Source: DASSBQ01 sp040981125 (GTDB lineage Bacteria; Nitrospirota; Nitrospiria; Nitrospirales; Nitrospiraceae). Taken from it: DNA of 64,000 bases. A program made the position numbers and the translations under genes. The notes under the pieces were generated by a model. The model had not been told where the DNA came from and did not search any database. It saw only the letters and a program-made list of their open reading frames with translations. The stretch's first letter is position 1. Each line of letters starts with the position of its first letter. Location: NCBI GenBank assembly GCA_040981125.1, contig JANRMQ010000014.1, positions 1-64,000 of the forward strand, written 5' to 3'. This document shows, one piece after another, positions 17,967 to 26,742 of this stretch.

Positions 17967-18257
17967 ACTTGTCCTGTCTATTGAGATGGTGGCCTGATCC
18001 TACTGAAGAGTCCGGCTTCACGCAAGCTCTTCACAATTCGCGACTCTGCCGAACCATGCACTCCTCCGTCCGGCAACAGAGATCTTACCCTCGCCACAAC
18101 CGCCGCCATTTCCTCTGAATAATGGCCTCACCCTTCGTCGTTTTCAAGTCAACCTGACCATGCCACCATGTCCGAGAACATGTCCCAGGATGAAGATGAA
18201 TCGCCTTACCCATGAACATTGACATAGCCCCAAAGGCAATCATAGGATCACAATACT

Positions 18258-19043
18258 ATGCGGCAGGTCACAGGATATCGCCATCTCCTTCATAGTCTTG
18301 TCCTGGCGGTCTTCTTGGGCACGTGGCTCATCCCGCTATCCGCCCGAGCGGGAGCCTATTTCGCCGACGGGTATCTTGGTCTTACGCAGGCCGAGCTGCA
18401 TGACAAACTGGGGCAGCCGCAGGCGGTGCGCGACCGGAAATCCGCGTTGCGCGTCTTTACGTACTACCCGATCGCCGACTGGGAAAAATATTTCAAGAAG
18501 TTGGTGTCTCCGGAGAACGGTGAGGACGTCTATACGTTTCGGCGCGATGGAGTCGAAGTCCGGTATTCGTTCGGGTTCGCCGTGGACCTGAACAATCATG
18601 AGGAAGACCGCCCGTTATTCGTGCGGCTTGTCGACATCGAATTTTCCCCTCCGGTTCCCCTCTCCAGGATTCCCGACCTCGTGCCGGAATTCCATCCGTC
18701 ACCGGATCCGAACGCGCCGACCTTCCGCTCCAACGTCATGGTATTGATGTTTCAGGGAGACGCCTCGCCGGATGCCCGCTTCATCGTCCGGGAGAAGGGA
18801 AAGGAAAACCTCGACTGGAGCCTCGCGTTCCAGATGTTCTCGCTGCAGGGACTACCTGATCCCCTGACGCCTAAGGCATTGATCGATCGAGTGGAAATCA
18901 GCGCGCAAAGTCTGCAACTGGTCAAACAACGCCAGCGGAATACCCACGACCCGATTCTGAATCCCTACTCCAAGGAGTTCGCGCAACAGATCCCTCCGCC
19001 CCCGCCGCCGAAGAAAGTGCCTATCCCGAAATACGCCGATTGA
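18258..19043 (+). CDS. hypothetical secreted protein
   Basis: 261 residues with a signal peptide (SLVLAVFLGTWLIPLSARAGA). The mature N-terminus, YLGLTQAELHDKLGQPQAVRDR, resembles the opening of BamE/SmpA-type folds (a GxTxxEVxxxLGxP theme). It ends in a run of six prolines and a basic tail. No enzyme motif. Probably periplasmic or outer-membrane associated. Confidence 0.65.
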   Translation: MRQVTGYRHLLHSLVLAVFLGTWLIPLSARAGAYFADGYLGLTQAELHDKLGQPQAVRDRKSALRVFTYYPIADWEKYFKKLVSPENGEDVYTFRRDGVEVRYSFGFAVDLNNHEEDRPLFVRLVDIEFSPPVPLSRIPDLVPEFHPSPDPNAPTFRSNVMVLMFQGDASPDARFIVREKGKENLDWSLAFQMFSLQGLPDPLTPKALIDRVEISAQSLQLVKQRQRNTHDPILNPYSKEFAQQIPPPPPPKKVPIPKYAD

Positions 19044-19093
19044 CCGGCGCCGACCTCACCCAATTAGCCTGTCCGACGAGCGTCAACGTCTCT

Positions 19094-19462
19094 TCATTCC
19101 GGGCCTGCCTCGCTGAGCCGAAGATCGCTGCTGTCTGCCACAGCCAAGTAAGGCTCACCCCATTGATGTGGACTGTCAAGGCTCCAGGCCTCTTCCCGGC
19201 CCGTTGGTCTGAATCTGAGGCCGAAGATGCCTCCGTAGACGAGATACGTCCGTCCGGCGCCGGAATCTTCCACAGGGCAACACCAGGCAGGGCAGCAGGG
19301 TTGAGCCGGATCATCGCTCCAGCCCGTCACTTCGTACCACTCGCCCTCCGGCCGGCGGTCATAGAGCTTGATCTCCCGGATCAGCCTTGGACGACTCAGT
19401 TCCTTGAAGCGTCCGAAGAACCCCTGCTCGGAGTTCGGATTGGCTTCGACTTCAACGATCAC
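19094..19462 (-). CDS. hypothetical protein
   Basis: 122 residues from a GTG. The sequence (EVEANPNSEQGFFGRF, REIKLYDRRPEGEWYEVTGW, EDSGAGRTYLVYGGIFGLRF) has the mixed charge and aromatic content of a real protein, unlike the overlapping rightward frame. It contains a CCPAWCC cluster. Not recognised; ribosome site weak. Confidence 0.45.
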   Translation of the reverse strand: MIVEVEANPNSEQGFFGRFKELSRPRLIREIKLYDRRPEGEWYEVTGWSDDPAQPCCPAWCCPVEDSGAGRTYLVYGGIFGLRFRPTGREEAWSLDSPHQWGEPYLAVADSSDLRLSEAGPE

Positions 19463-19574
19463 CGATCCTGCCTCGCAATCACGTTATCCGTGAGGGCTTC
19501 CGACGCGATCGCACCTTCATCACGAAGCGCGGCGCATAATGCGGGCTTGACTCGCCGAAAAGCGATTGTTTAGC

Positions 19575-20081
19575 ATGCAGCCGAACATGTCCACGCCTCC
19601 CGCGCTCACTCGATCCGCCATGATGAATGTGCCGGCACACAAAGATTCCACCGCCGTCCCTCCGCCCGAAACGTCGGAGAAGCCGTTTCTCTGCCGACGC
19701 CCGGTACGCATCGTCATCTATACGTTTCTCGGCCTCTTTCTACTGGCGATGCTGGCCGCGCGATTCGTCCCGCACTGGCTCGATCCCGACTTCAGCAAGC
19801 ACATTGAAAGCCATCGGGTCATGGTCGGGATGTCACGCGAGCAGGTGTTGGAATCTTGGGGATCCCCGAACACCATCAATGTCTCTCACACGAGCGATGG
19901 CTTGAGGCGAGAGGAGTGGATCTTCGAAGACTGGGAAAGCGCGGCCATCGTCAAGCATCGATATTTGTACTTCGAAGAAGGCCGTCTTATCGGCGGTCAT
20001 TTCTCCGGCTCCGACCAACGCGATCCCACATTGATTACGCCCGATTTTCCCAAACGTTCGCCGCATCCTCCGAGAACTTAG
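19575..20081 (+). CDS. membrane-anchored hypothetical protein with BamE/SmpA-like domain
   Basis: 168 residues from the ATG at 19575 (ATGs at 19587 and about 19620 also possible). One transmembrane segment (IVIYTFLGLFLLAMLAARFV), then HRVMVGMSREQVLESWGSPN, the motif that opens BamE-like folds, followed by EEWIFEDW and YLYFEEGRLIGG strands typical of that family. An envelope-assembly or binding role is inferred from the fold only. Its stop overlaps the stop of the convergent gene at 20078. Confidence 0.65.
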   Translation: MQPNMSTPPALTRSAMMNVPAHKDSTAVPPPETSEKPFLCRRPVRIVIYTFLGLFLLAMLAARFVPHWLDPDFSKHIESHRVMVGMSREQVLESWGSPNTINVSHTSDGLRREEWIFEDWESAAIVKHRYLYFEEGRLIGGHFSGSDQRDPTLITPDFPKRSPHPPRT

Positions 20082-20320
20082 TCATCCCTTGCCTCTTCCG
20101 CCTCTCGGATGTCCAGATGCAATCGACTCAACAGGATCTCCGCTCGGTCGCGTTCTGCTTCATCAACCATGACTCGCCCGCTCAAAAACGGAATTCCCGG
20201 ATATAAGCTGCTCACGTGTTCATGATGCACCACGTATGGGATGCCGCTGCCTTCCAGCAGACTCTTGATCATGGCCAGTTCTCCCATGTCGCCTGCTTCC
20301 CTCAAAACTACCATTCCCAT
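20078..20320 (-). CDS. DUF2007-like putative signal-transducing protein
   Basis: 80 residues. MVVLREAGDMGELAMIKSLL, EGSGIPYVVHHEH and GRVMVDEAERDRAEILL follow the DUF2007 pattern (a small ferredoxin-like alpha/beta domain that starts with a helix sampling 'movement' residues and ends with the V-x-x-x-D/E-x-x-x-A repeat). The molecular role of the family is unknown. Convergent with the preceding gene. Confidence 0.65.
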   Translation of the reverse strand: MGMVVLREAGDMGELAMIKSLLEGSGIPYVVHHEHVSSLYPGIPFLSGRVMVDEAERDRAEILLSRLHLDIREAEEARDD

Positions 20321-20609
20321 AACGATTATTCTGCCCCCTGTATGCTTCAGAAATTATAACCGGCGTTGTGCGCCGCATGGTGACGGATGAGATATCCGGA
20401 TGACCGGAAGCGGCTGCTTCATTTCCGGGGAAAAAGGTCCATCACCGAACGGCGTGCCGCAATGTCGTTACGGATGCGCCGATATCGATGCCGTGCCGGC
20501 TCGACATGAACTCATGCCGCACGTGAAAGATGTGATTCGTTGCATTTTTCCCGGAGGGTCCCTACACTCAACACAGGCCGGAGCCGTATTCGAGCGCAAT
20601 CGGAAGCCG

Positions 20610-20894
20610 TCACGGGGTTTCGGTGATTTGAACTCGCCGATCTTTTCCCAGTCCTCCGGAGACCGTCAAGACTCGTTTCCATTCACGAACTTGGTAGATC
20701 GCCCAGGCTTTCGGCTCGCCTTTAAAGTAGGCCTCGGGATCTTCTCCGGAAGCATTCAGATAAATCGGTTCGGTAAATCCCTCGTCCAGGACATAGTCCA
20801 GCAGGCAGTCGGTAGTGAATCCTCGGCCGCGCAACGACACATCGGCCAGGAAATTGAGGATGTCATCGGAATTCTGAATCGTGACCGGGTTCAT
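20610..20894 (-). CDS. hypothetical protein
   Basis: 94 residues with GGAG 7 bases before the ATG. Sequence features: DILNFLADVSLRGRGFTTDC, LLDYVLDEGFTEPIYL, AYFKGEPKAWAIYQVREWKR. No family recognised. The 289-base gap between this gene and 20321 shows nothing further. Confidence 0.55.
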   Translation of the reverse strand: MNPVTIQNSDDILNFLADVSLRGRGFTTDCLLDYVLDEGFTEPIYLNASGEDPEAYFKGEPKAWAIYQVREWKRVLTVSGGLGKDRRVQITETP

Positions 20895-20948
20895 GAGTGA
20901 GCTCCACCTGGGCTGATTTTAACGATTGGTCGAGAAGGATGGCAAGCG

Positions 20949-21701
20949 ATGCCAAAGAAAGCCTACACTTCCGAACAGTTTCGTGAGCGTCTGTTGGCCA
21001 TCATGGACCGCAAACACCACTGGGCTTGGCCCCTGCTGATGGGGCCGGGAATCGCCAAAGATCAGCTCAAGATCCATTACCAGCAGGAATATCATGTCTA
21101 CGTGCGGGACTTCCCCGTTTTATTGGCGCGGGTCCACGGTCAGAATCCCCCTCCCGACGTGCGCCGCATGTTGGCGGAGAATATTTATGAAGAAGACACG
21201 GGCGGCCTGTCGTTCGGTCGCTCGCATCCGGAACTGTTTCACGAGATGATGCAGGGCCTGGGCTTCGATATTGATTCCCTTCAACGCGCGCGGCTTTTTC
21301 CCGCCAGCGCAGCTTATCGCAAATGGCTCGATCGCATGACCGCCAGCCGCACATGGGTCATTGGCGCGGCCGTCATGGCGATTTTCGTGGAGGGCAGCAT
21401 CAAGGACCGCAAAGAAATCCTGGATTCTCCCAAGCCGCCGACTCAAGACGCGATCGAAGCCTATGTGGCGGCCCACCCCCTCGTGCGTCATCATGGAGTT
21501 GATGCCCGGCATATGGATCTCATACGGGCTCATCAGAAAGTTGAATCGGGCCATCGCCGGGACGCCTATGATATGGTGATGCATTATGTACCCACGCGAC
21601 GAGAACAAGACGCCGTAATCGCATGTCTTCATACTTCGCTCAGATTGTGGCTTCGTTATCGCGATGCGGTCGCCCGGGCCTGCAAGATCCGAAAGCCCTG
21701 A
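20949..21701 (+). CDS. heme-oxygenase-like diiron protein (PqqC/TenA/CADD-like)
   Basis: 250 residues, the length and helical layout of the TENA/PQQC/CADD family. Candidate metal ligands are E81/E82, H93, E149 (FVEGS) and an H195-x3-E199-x2-H202 motif (HQKVESGH), the signature of heme-oxygenase-like diiron oxidases. KDQLKIHYQQEYHVYVRDFP is the conserved second helix of this fold. No pqqA/B/D/E genes are nearby, so a PQQ role is unlikely. A CADD-type p-aminobenzoate role is one option. The next gene starts 23 bases downstream on the same strand. Confidence 0.75.
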   Translation: MPKKAYTSEQFRERLLAIMDRKHHWAWPLLMGPGIAKDQLKIHYQQEYHVYVRDFPVLLARVHGQNPPPDVRRMLAENIYEEDTGGLSFGRSHPELFHEMMQGLGFDIDSLQRARLFPASAAYRKWLDRMTASRTWVIGAAVMAIFVEGSIKDRKEILDSPKPPTQDAIEAYVAAHPLVRHHGVDARHMDLIRAHQKVESGHRRDAYDMVMHYVPTRREQDAVIACLHTSLRLWLRYRDAVARACKIRKP

Positions 21702-21724
21702 GTTCCCACCTTGCGGCATGCTTG

Positions 21725-22588
21725 ATGGTTGTCATTTCTTCCTTGGCCCCCCTCGCACAGAGTCTCGCAGACACTTCATCCACCGGCGGGATGGCGCTCG
21801 TGCCGCCGGGAGAATTCTTCATGGGGGCTCCTGCCGGCAGCCATGGACTGCCTGATGAACAGCCGGAGCGCCGCGTGTTCGTGTCGGGATTTTGGATCGA
21901 CCGCTACGAAGTCACGAATGCCGACTATTTGCAGTTCGTTCAAGCGACCGGACACCGCACTCCCGCGAATGCCAACTCCGCTGCGACGCTTTGGGAATCG
22001 GGACGTCCCTTACCGGGCATCGACCTTCATCCGGTGGTGAATGTCAGTTGGGATGATGCGGTGGCGTTTTGCCGCTGGCGCGGGAAACGGCTACCCACCG
22101 AAGCGGAATGGGAAAAGGCGGCGCGCGGAACCGATCGGCGCATCTACCCATGGGGAGACGAGTGGGATCAAAATCTGGCCAATAGCGCGAGTTATTGGGC
22201 CGGCCGCAGAATCGACTTTTCGAACGGTGCCGAATGGGATGAGTTTTGGCTTCGTGGCGAAGGCGCACGCATCTCCAGGGAGCAAGGCCTCAAAGGAGAA
22301 GTCCTCACCCTGCCCGTGGGGAGCTTTCCCGCCGGAGTCAGCGCCTATGGCCTGTTTGATATGGCCGGCAATGCCGCCGAATGGGTCGAGGATTGGTACA
22401 ATCCGAATTACTACAAAAACGCGGCCCTCTCGAATCCCACCGGACCGGATCGGGGCGCCATCAAAGCCATGCGGGGAGGTTCATGGCTGAAACCGGCGGT
22501 GAGTCTCCGCACCACCGATCGCGACTGGGGAACGATGGACAGCCGTCCCAGCGGCACCGGCATGCGCTGCGCCAAGGACGCGCTGTAA
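21725..22588 (+). CDS. formylglycine-generating-enzyme-fold (SUMF1 family) secreted protein
   Basis: About 288 residues from ATG 21725, giving a signal peptide (MVVISSLAPLAQSLADT); longer frames overlap the previous gene. Family motifs: LVPPGEFFMGAPAG, FWIDRYEVTNADYLQF, PVVNVSWDDAVAFCRWRGKR, LPTEAEWEKAARG, GLFDMAGNAAEWVEDWY, MRGGSW and the final TGMRCA. The paired active-site cysteines of true sulfatase-activating FGE are not evident (MRGGSWLKPAVSLRTTDRDW), so it is more likely a non-catalytic or differently acting family member exported to the periplasm. Confidence 0.85.
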   Translation: MVVISSLAPLAQSLADTSSTGGMALVPPGEFFMGAPAGSHGLPDEQPERRVFVSGFWIDRYEVTNADYLQFVQATGHRTPANANSAATLWESGRPLPGIDLHPVVNVSWDDAVAFCRWRGKRLPTEAEWEKAARGTDRRIYPWGDEWDQNLANSASYWAGRRIDFSNGAEWDEFWLRGEGARISREQGLKGEVLTLPVGSFPAGVSAYGLFDMAGNAAEWVEDWYNPNYYKNAALSNPTGPDRGAIKAMRGGSWLKPAVSLRTTDRDWGTMDSRPSGTGMRCAKDAL

Positions 22589-22589
22589 G

Positions 22590-23297
22590 TCATGGCGCCA
22601 CGAGGACATAGTCCACCCGCTCGATCTGCACCACCGGCATGATGAGTCCCTGCCCTTCCTCCTCGTGGGAGAAGTCATAGATGACCGATTCCTCCGCGAT
22701 CAGATGCCCGGTCATAGCGACGCTAATGGAGATCGCCTCACCGTTCTCGATCCGGCGGATCAGGCGTTCCTGCAGTGATGCGGCTGCGCCGGCCGTCAGG
22801 TTCGGAAGATCCGCCGGTTTGAAGCGGACCATACCCCATCCGGTACGCACCAACTCCGGTCCGACCGCGACGGGAAAACCGCCCCGCTCAGGATCCAATT
22901 GCGACAACCGCCCCATCCAGAGAAAGGTTACGCGCCATCCCAACGCGGCTTTATCTCGACGCCGCTCATCACGGCTCCGGTTGAATTGAAACAACCGATC
23001 ATCGAGTTCAGGATCATGGTGTCCCCGGCCGTACAGGACGGTCCAGTCGGGAATCGTCTCTTCCAGCTCCGCCAGAAAACTTTCAATCGGTCCTGATCGT
23101 ATGAGGAGACGGGAGTCTTGTGGCAGCAGTGTAGCGAACGTGGATTCGTCCGCGACGACCAAAGGACGGACATCGACCGCCGGCTCAGGCGACGCGAAGG
23201 CGGCCACACCATCCAGCGCAGAGGTATACCAAGCGAACAATGCGATGAGGAAGAGCGAGATCCGTTTACCGCGCCAAAGACGACAGGCGAGTCCCAT
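22590..23297 (-). CDS. hypothetical secreted protein
   Basis: 235 residues with a hydrophobic signal (ISLFLIALFAWYTSALDGVAAFA). The mature part contains RLLIRSGPIESFLAELEETI, DWTVLYGRGHHDPELDDRLF and VTFLWMGRLSQLDPERGGFP. Not recognised. It starts 32 bases inside the preceding gene (23266-23598), suggesting translational coupling in a short operon with the FmdB-type gene. Confidence 0.65.
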   Translation of the reverse strand: MGLACRLWRGKRISLFLIALFAWYTSALDGVAAFASPEPAVDVRPLVVADESTFATLLPQDSRLLIRSGPIESFLAELEETIPDWTVLYGRGHHDPELDDRLFQFNRSRDERRRDKAALGWRVTFLWMGRLSQLDPERGGFPVAVGPELVRTGWGMVRFKPADLPNLTAGAAASLQERLIRRIENGEAISISVAMTGHLIAEESVIYDFSHEEEGQGLIMPVVQIERVDYVLVAP

Positions 23298-23598
23298 AGA
23301 ACGTCTTCAACTCCACCAGCGCGCCGTGATCCTCCGAAAGGATCCCCGCTTCCACGAGAACGGCCAGCCGCGGAGAAGGATCCAAGCGGATGAGAGCCGC
23401 CGCGTCGAATTCATCGCCGGAGAGGACTTGACGATAGGTGGCCAGCCAGGATTCGGTCACCGCGCGCAATCCCGCATCGGTCGGTTTCATCCGCCTGAGC
23501 TTGACTTGCTCCAGTAACTTCAGAAGCGGGTCCGATTGGGAGAGCGTGCCGATGGCGCGGCGAAGGGATTCTTCGTGAAGATCGGCCTGTTGATCCAT
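23266..23598 (-). CDS. hypothetical protein downstream of the FmdB-type zinc ribbon
   Basis: 110 residues from ATG 23598 (MDQQADLHEESLRRAIGTL), helical and charged; longer frames start inside the upstream gene. It begins 5 bases after the FmdB-type gene ends. No family recognised. Confidence 0.6.
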   Translation of the reverse strand: MDQQADLHEESLRRAIGTLSQSDPLLKLLEQVKLRRMKPTDAGLRAVTESWLATYRQVLSGDEFDAAALIRLDPSPRLAVLVEAGILSEDHGALVELKTFYGTRLSSLAR

Positions 23599-23603
23599 GC
23601 CCG

Positions 23604-23828
23604 TCAGTTCATGGAGCAGGCGCCGGGTCCACGAGGATCCCCGCAGCTTCCGCAAGCGCCGGGTCCGCTCGGGCCGGCCCAGTCCGACGTGGCTCCCACC
23701 CCAAACGCCGAAAATTGTTTTTCGAGCGATATCGCCTTGCAAGACGGACAGGCCGGCGCAGTCGAACCTTGAACCAGCAGCTCAAACCGATGGTTGCATT
23801 CCCGACATACATATTCGAAGATAGGCAT
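23604..23828 (-). CDS. FmdB-type zinc ribbon regulatory-like protein
   Basis: 74 residues: MPIFEYVCRECNHRFELLVQ, then CPSCKAISLEKQFSAFG and a Gly/Cys-rich tail (GACGSCGDPRGPGACSMN). This is the standard small zinc-ribbon (CxxC...CxxC) seen throughout bacteria as 'FmdB family'. A regulatory role is only presumed for the family. First gene of a three-gene leftward operon. Confidence 0.85.
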   Translation of the reverse strand: MPIFEYVCRECNHRFELLVQGSTAPACPSCKAISLEKQFSAFGVGATSDWAGPSGPGACGSCGDPRGPGACSMN

Positions 23829-23901
23829 GGCTGTTTATTCCTCCATCTGAGCGACATTATAAGAAACGGCGGCCCCGGTTCGCAATCAGGATGACCAGCA
23901 C

Positions 23902-24162
23902 ATGCCCCTGGAAGAAAAAAGCTTTGTATTTCGGATCAGTCTTGAAGCCGATTTTCCGGATGACTATGACGGCGACGAGGAGGAATATGCCTGGTTGGGC
24001 GACTGGGAGCGGCGTATCAAGCCGGAGCTCATGAAAGCGCTCTTCGAGACCTTACGCCAATATCCGTCGTGGACCGTTCATGTGCGGAATCGCGGCAAAT
24101 CCCCCGCTGACGAAGTCGAAGTGGCGATGAGCCGGGATTTTTCCAAACCTCAGTTGCCTTGA
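23902..24162 (+). CDS. hypothetical protein upstream of hemW
   Basis: 86 residues, acidic (FPDDYDGDEEEYAWLGDWER). It ends 11 bases before hemW and is divergent from the FmdB operon. No family recognised. Confidence 0.6.
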   Translation: MPLEEKSFVFRISLEADFPDDYDGDEEEYAWLGDWERRIKPELMKALFETLRQYPSWTVHVRNRGKSPADEVEVAMSRDFSKPQLP

Positions 24163-24173
24163 TCCGGTCCTCT

Positions 24174-25310
24174 ATGGAACCACTCTCCGGTAGAGGCTTA
24201 TATATCCATGTGCCTTTCTGCAGGAGCCGTTGTCACTTTTGCGCCTTCTATCTCGAAATCCATGACAAGGCGAAGGCGGCAGCATATGTCCGCGGTCTCA
24301 CCCAAGAAATCAGGCTCCATCGCGCAAATCAGACGTTTCGAGATGAGCCCCTCACCTCTGTCTATTTCGGCGGGGGCACACCAACGACCTTGTCCATTGA
24401 AGAGCTGCGGTCGATTCTCGTTCTGATTCGAGAATCCTTTACGTTGGATCCGCAAGCGGAACTCTCCATCGAGGCCCACCCCGATACCGTGACTCCGGCA
24501 ACGCTCGGTGAACTCGTCGAAGTGGGATTCACCCGTATCAGTTTTGGCGCAGAATCAATGAAGAGAGAAGAATTGACTCGCGTGGGAAGACCCGGCTCAC
24601 CGATGGGAACGGCGGGAGCCGTTGGAGCGGCCAGGCAAGCAGGCTTTTCCAATATTAACCTCGACCTAATGTACGGATTGCCCGGACAGACTGCGGCAAG
24701 CTGGCATGCCTCGCTGCAAGCAATCATCGCGCTCAAGCCTTCGCATATCTCTTGTTATGCCCTCACCATGGAGGAAGGCACGAAGCTGGACGACGCTGTC
24801 CGAGCAGGCGCAGTCGCCGCGCCTGACGCCGATTTTCAGAACGAACTGGACGAGCTGGCGGAACAAGTGTTGGCCGACGCCGGATTTCATCGCTACGAGA
24901 TCTCGAATTATCATCGCGGCAATTCGCAGTGCCGCCATAACCTTTTGTATTGGACCGGCGCGTCATACCTCGGACTGGGACCCAGCGCGCAGTCCTACGT
25001 CGGCAATAGGCGATACGGCAATGTCGCCGACCTTGAACGGTATTCCGACCTGCTGAACGCGGGCCAATTCCCTCATGGCGAAATCGAATATCTCTCACCT
25101 GTCCAGCGCGCGCGGGAAGCGGTCATTTTCGGCCTGCGGAAAACCGCCGGAATACCAGTGGACTTGCTGCACCTCAATCAGTCGCCGGACTGGGCCGGTA
25201 TCGTCCGCCGATTGATCGAGGAGCATTACCTGGAGCAATCCGACCAATCGGTACGGTTGACCGCCCGTGGGAGGCGATACGCCGACGAGGTATCCGTGCA
25301 ATTATTGTAG
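24174..25310 (+). CDS. hemW: HemW-like radical SAM protein (heme chaperone)
   Basis: 378 residues. The radical-SAM 4Fe-4S motif is near the N-terminus (HVPFCRSRCHFCAFY, CxxxCxxC), then YFGGGTPTTLSIEEL, SIEAHPDTVT, RISFGAES, NLDLMYGLPGQT and SHISCYALTMEEGTKL, the HemW pattern. HemW proteins bind heme and deliver it rather than oxidising coproporphyrinogen; they share SAM binding but lack the second-SAM features of HemN. The ATG at 24174 is preferred over an in-frame TTG at 24159 that overlaps the previous stop. Confidence 0.9.
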   Translation: MEPLSGRGLYIHVPFCRSRCHFCAFYLEIHDKAKAAAYVRGLTQEIRLHRANQTFRDEPLTSVYFGGGTPTTLSIEELRSILVLIRESFTLDPQAELSIEAHPDTVTPATLGELVEVGFTRISFGAESMKREELTRVGRPGSPMGTAGAVGAARQAGFSNINLDLMYGLPGQTAASWHASLQAIIALKPSHISCYALTMEEGTKLDDAVRAGAVAAPDADFQNELDELAEQVLADAGFHRYEISNYHRGNSQCRHNLLYWTGASYLGLGPSAQSYVGNRRYGNVADLERYSDLLNAGQFPHGEIEYLSPVQRAREAVIFGLRKTAGIPVDLLHLNQSPDWAGIVRRLIEEHYLEQSDQSVRLTARGRRYADEVSVQLL

Positions 25311-25388
25311 CCTAATTTTTTTCAACGCCGCTTATCCCGCCGTCACGCATGACGCAGCCGGAGATTCATAGCAGCCTGGACGTCATCA

Positions 25389-25406
25389 CCGTGAAAACAT
25401 TCACGG
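25389..25406. other. perfect hairpin, 7-bp stem
   Basis: CCGTGAA-AACA-TTCACGG, in the 150-base gap after hemW. No T-run follows on either strand, so it is not a classic terminator; it could be an RNA structure or operator upstream of the small gene at 25465. Confidence 0.3.
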
Positions 25407-25464
25407 CATTGACATTCAACTCGAGGCGGTAGGAAACTACAGTTGAACTCAAAGGGAGTCGTAT

Positions 25465-25671
25465 ATGCCGGTCAACATGGACCCAGGTAAACGCAAACAA
25501 AAACGGGCCGCTTCTCAGGAAACGTCCGATCAATCGGCGCCCGGAGCCGAGGATACTGCAAAGAGACAATTCGGCGAGGAAACCGAATTGGATCGTGAGA
25601 AAGCCATTGCTGAAGCCGAGTGGAAGAATCTCTGGGACGCAACCGAAGTTATCGACATGGACAAGTGGTGA
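25465..25671 (+). CDS. small charged hypothetical protein
   Basis: 68 residues, Lys/Arg-rich N-terminus and acidic C-terminus (EKAIAEAEWKNLWDATEVID), probably disordered then helical. AAAGGGAG is well placed before the ATG. Not recognised. Confidence 0.55.
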   Translation: MPVNMDPGKRKQKRAASQETSDQSAPGAEDTAKRQFGEETELDREKAIAEAEWKNLWDATEVIDMDKW

Positions 25672-25965
25672 CACAGCGCAGATGGTAAATTCTGAATTCC
25701 CGAATCCTAAGTTGCATCGCTGAAGACGGACTATTCATCAGGCGATGAAAAGTTATCTTTGCTCCTTCCAACCAGTGCGGCTCTCCATCGGTTGAAGCAA
25801 ATCCGGCGATCAACACCGACATCGTGACGGCCGCCGCCTCGAACGGGTAAAGATCAGATCAAACTGTTTGCCCAGCCAAGGTTGTCGCAGCGGCGAATCC
25901 GTGATTGCAGCAGAAGCGTTCATGAATAATGTGGGCTAGCACGGCCGTTGCACCTCGTCGATGAA

Positions 25966-26742
25966 ATGACCGACCACGGAAACGCTCTCTACTACCCGTT
26001 CCATCTCTGTTCCGAGCAGACCCTCACGCTACTGCTGAAGCACTTTCACGCATTGCACTTTCGCGATTACATGGCGCTTCAACTCACGCCGTTCTTCGGT
26101 ACGACCGCCTTTCAGGATCGCATGGGTGACGCACACCCGGACCTCGTGGCCGCAGGCCGCCTTGTTCAAGGCCATCACACGAGCGGTCCGTTGGATAGGG
26201 AGCTTGAAGCAGCCGTCGATCGAGATGTGACAGACCCGATCTGGCGGACATTGTTTCATCGAGTCTTCACGGAGCAACGGAGATTTCAGCGGGGTTTATT
26301 TGATCCCTCGCATGGGATGATAATCGGAACGACGGTCGTCCCGGGACCGGCGGCTTTGTTATCCTTAATGGACGGCTCCCGCGCTGCTCATCCCTATACG
26401 GTACAGACCGTGCGGAGCTTGAGTTCGTTGCGACAAACGCTTGAGGCAGGATACGAATTCGAATATGGATTGGCATTAATCAAAACCGCGGCCTCCGGTA
26501 TATGGACCCGGCGGCTCGCGCTTCGCCATCATTTGGCCGTGGTGACGGATTCTCCCGGGCATCACCTGCTCTTGAGGCAATCCAATGATCGTGACGGAAC
26601 GGACCTCGCCGATCATCTTCTCGTGAACGGAGTTCTTCGAACAAGCCGGCAGAATTACGTCTTGGACGAGGGCGGCGGGCTAGGGGGATTACAAGAACGC
26701 TTCGACTTGGACGGTTGGATGCTCAGATGCTCAGATGATTGA
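25966..26742 (+). CDS. hypothetical protein upstream of the clpS-like gene
   Basis: 258 residues from ATG 25966 (an in-frame TTG at 25948 is an alternative; neither has a strong ribosome site). No signal peptide; His-rich N-terminus (LYYPFHLCSEQTLTLLLKHF) and a mixed alpha/beta body. It overlaps the ClpS-like gene by 8 bases, so the two are coupled; it may be a ClpS-linked substrate or partner, but that is speculative. The 294 bases before it show nothing recognised. Confidence 0.6.
   Translation: MTDHGNALYYPFHLCSEQTLTLLLKHFHALHFRDYMALQLTPFFGTTAFQDRMGDAHPDLVAAGRLVQGHHTSGPLDRELEAAVDRDVTDPIWRTLFHRVFTEQRRFQRGLFDPSHGMIIGTTVVPGPAALLSLMDGSRAAHPYTVQTVRSLSSLRQTLEAGYEFEYGLALIKTAASGIWTRRLALRHHLAVVTDSPGHHLLLRQSNDRDGTDLADHLLVNGVLRTSRQNYVLDEGGGLGGLQERFDLDGWMLRCSDD

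Noticed and set aside
17967..18257. SAH or cobalamin riboswitch upstream of metH
   Set aside because: A GGAGGAGTGCA stretch on the minus strand recalls the SAH motif, but the other conserved segments and pseudoknot partners are absent.
19040..19573. Rightward 177-residue frame
   Set aside because: It is antisense to a leftward frame with better protein character and lacks a ribosome site.
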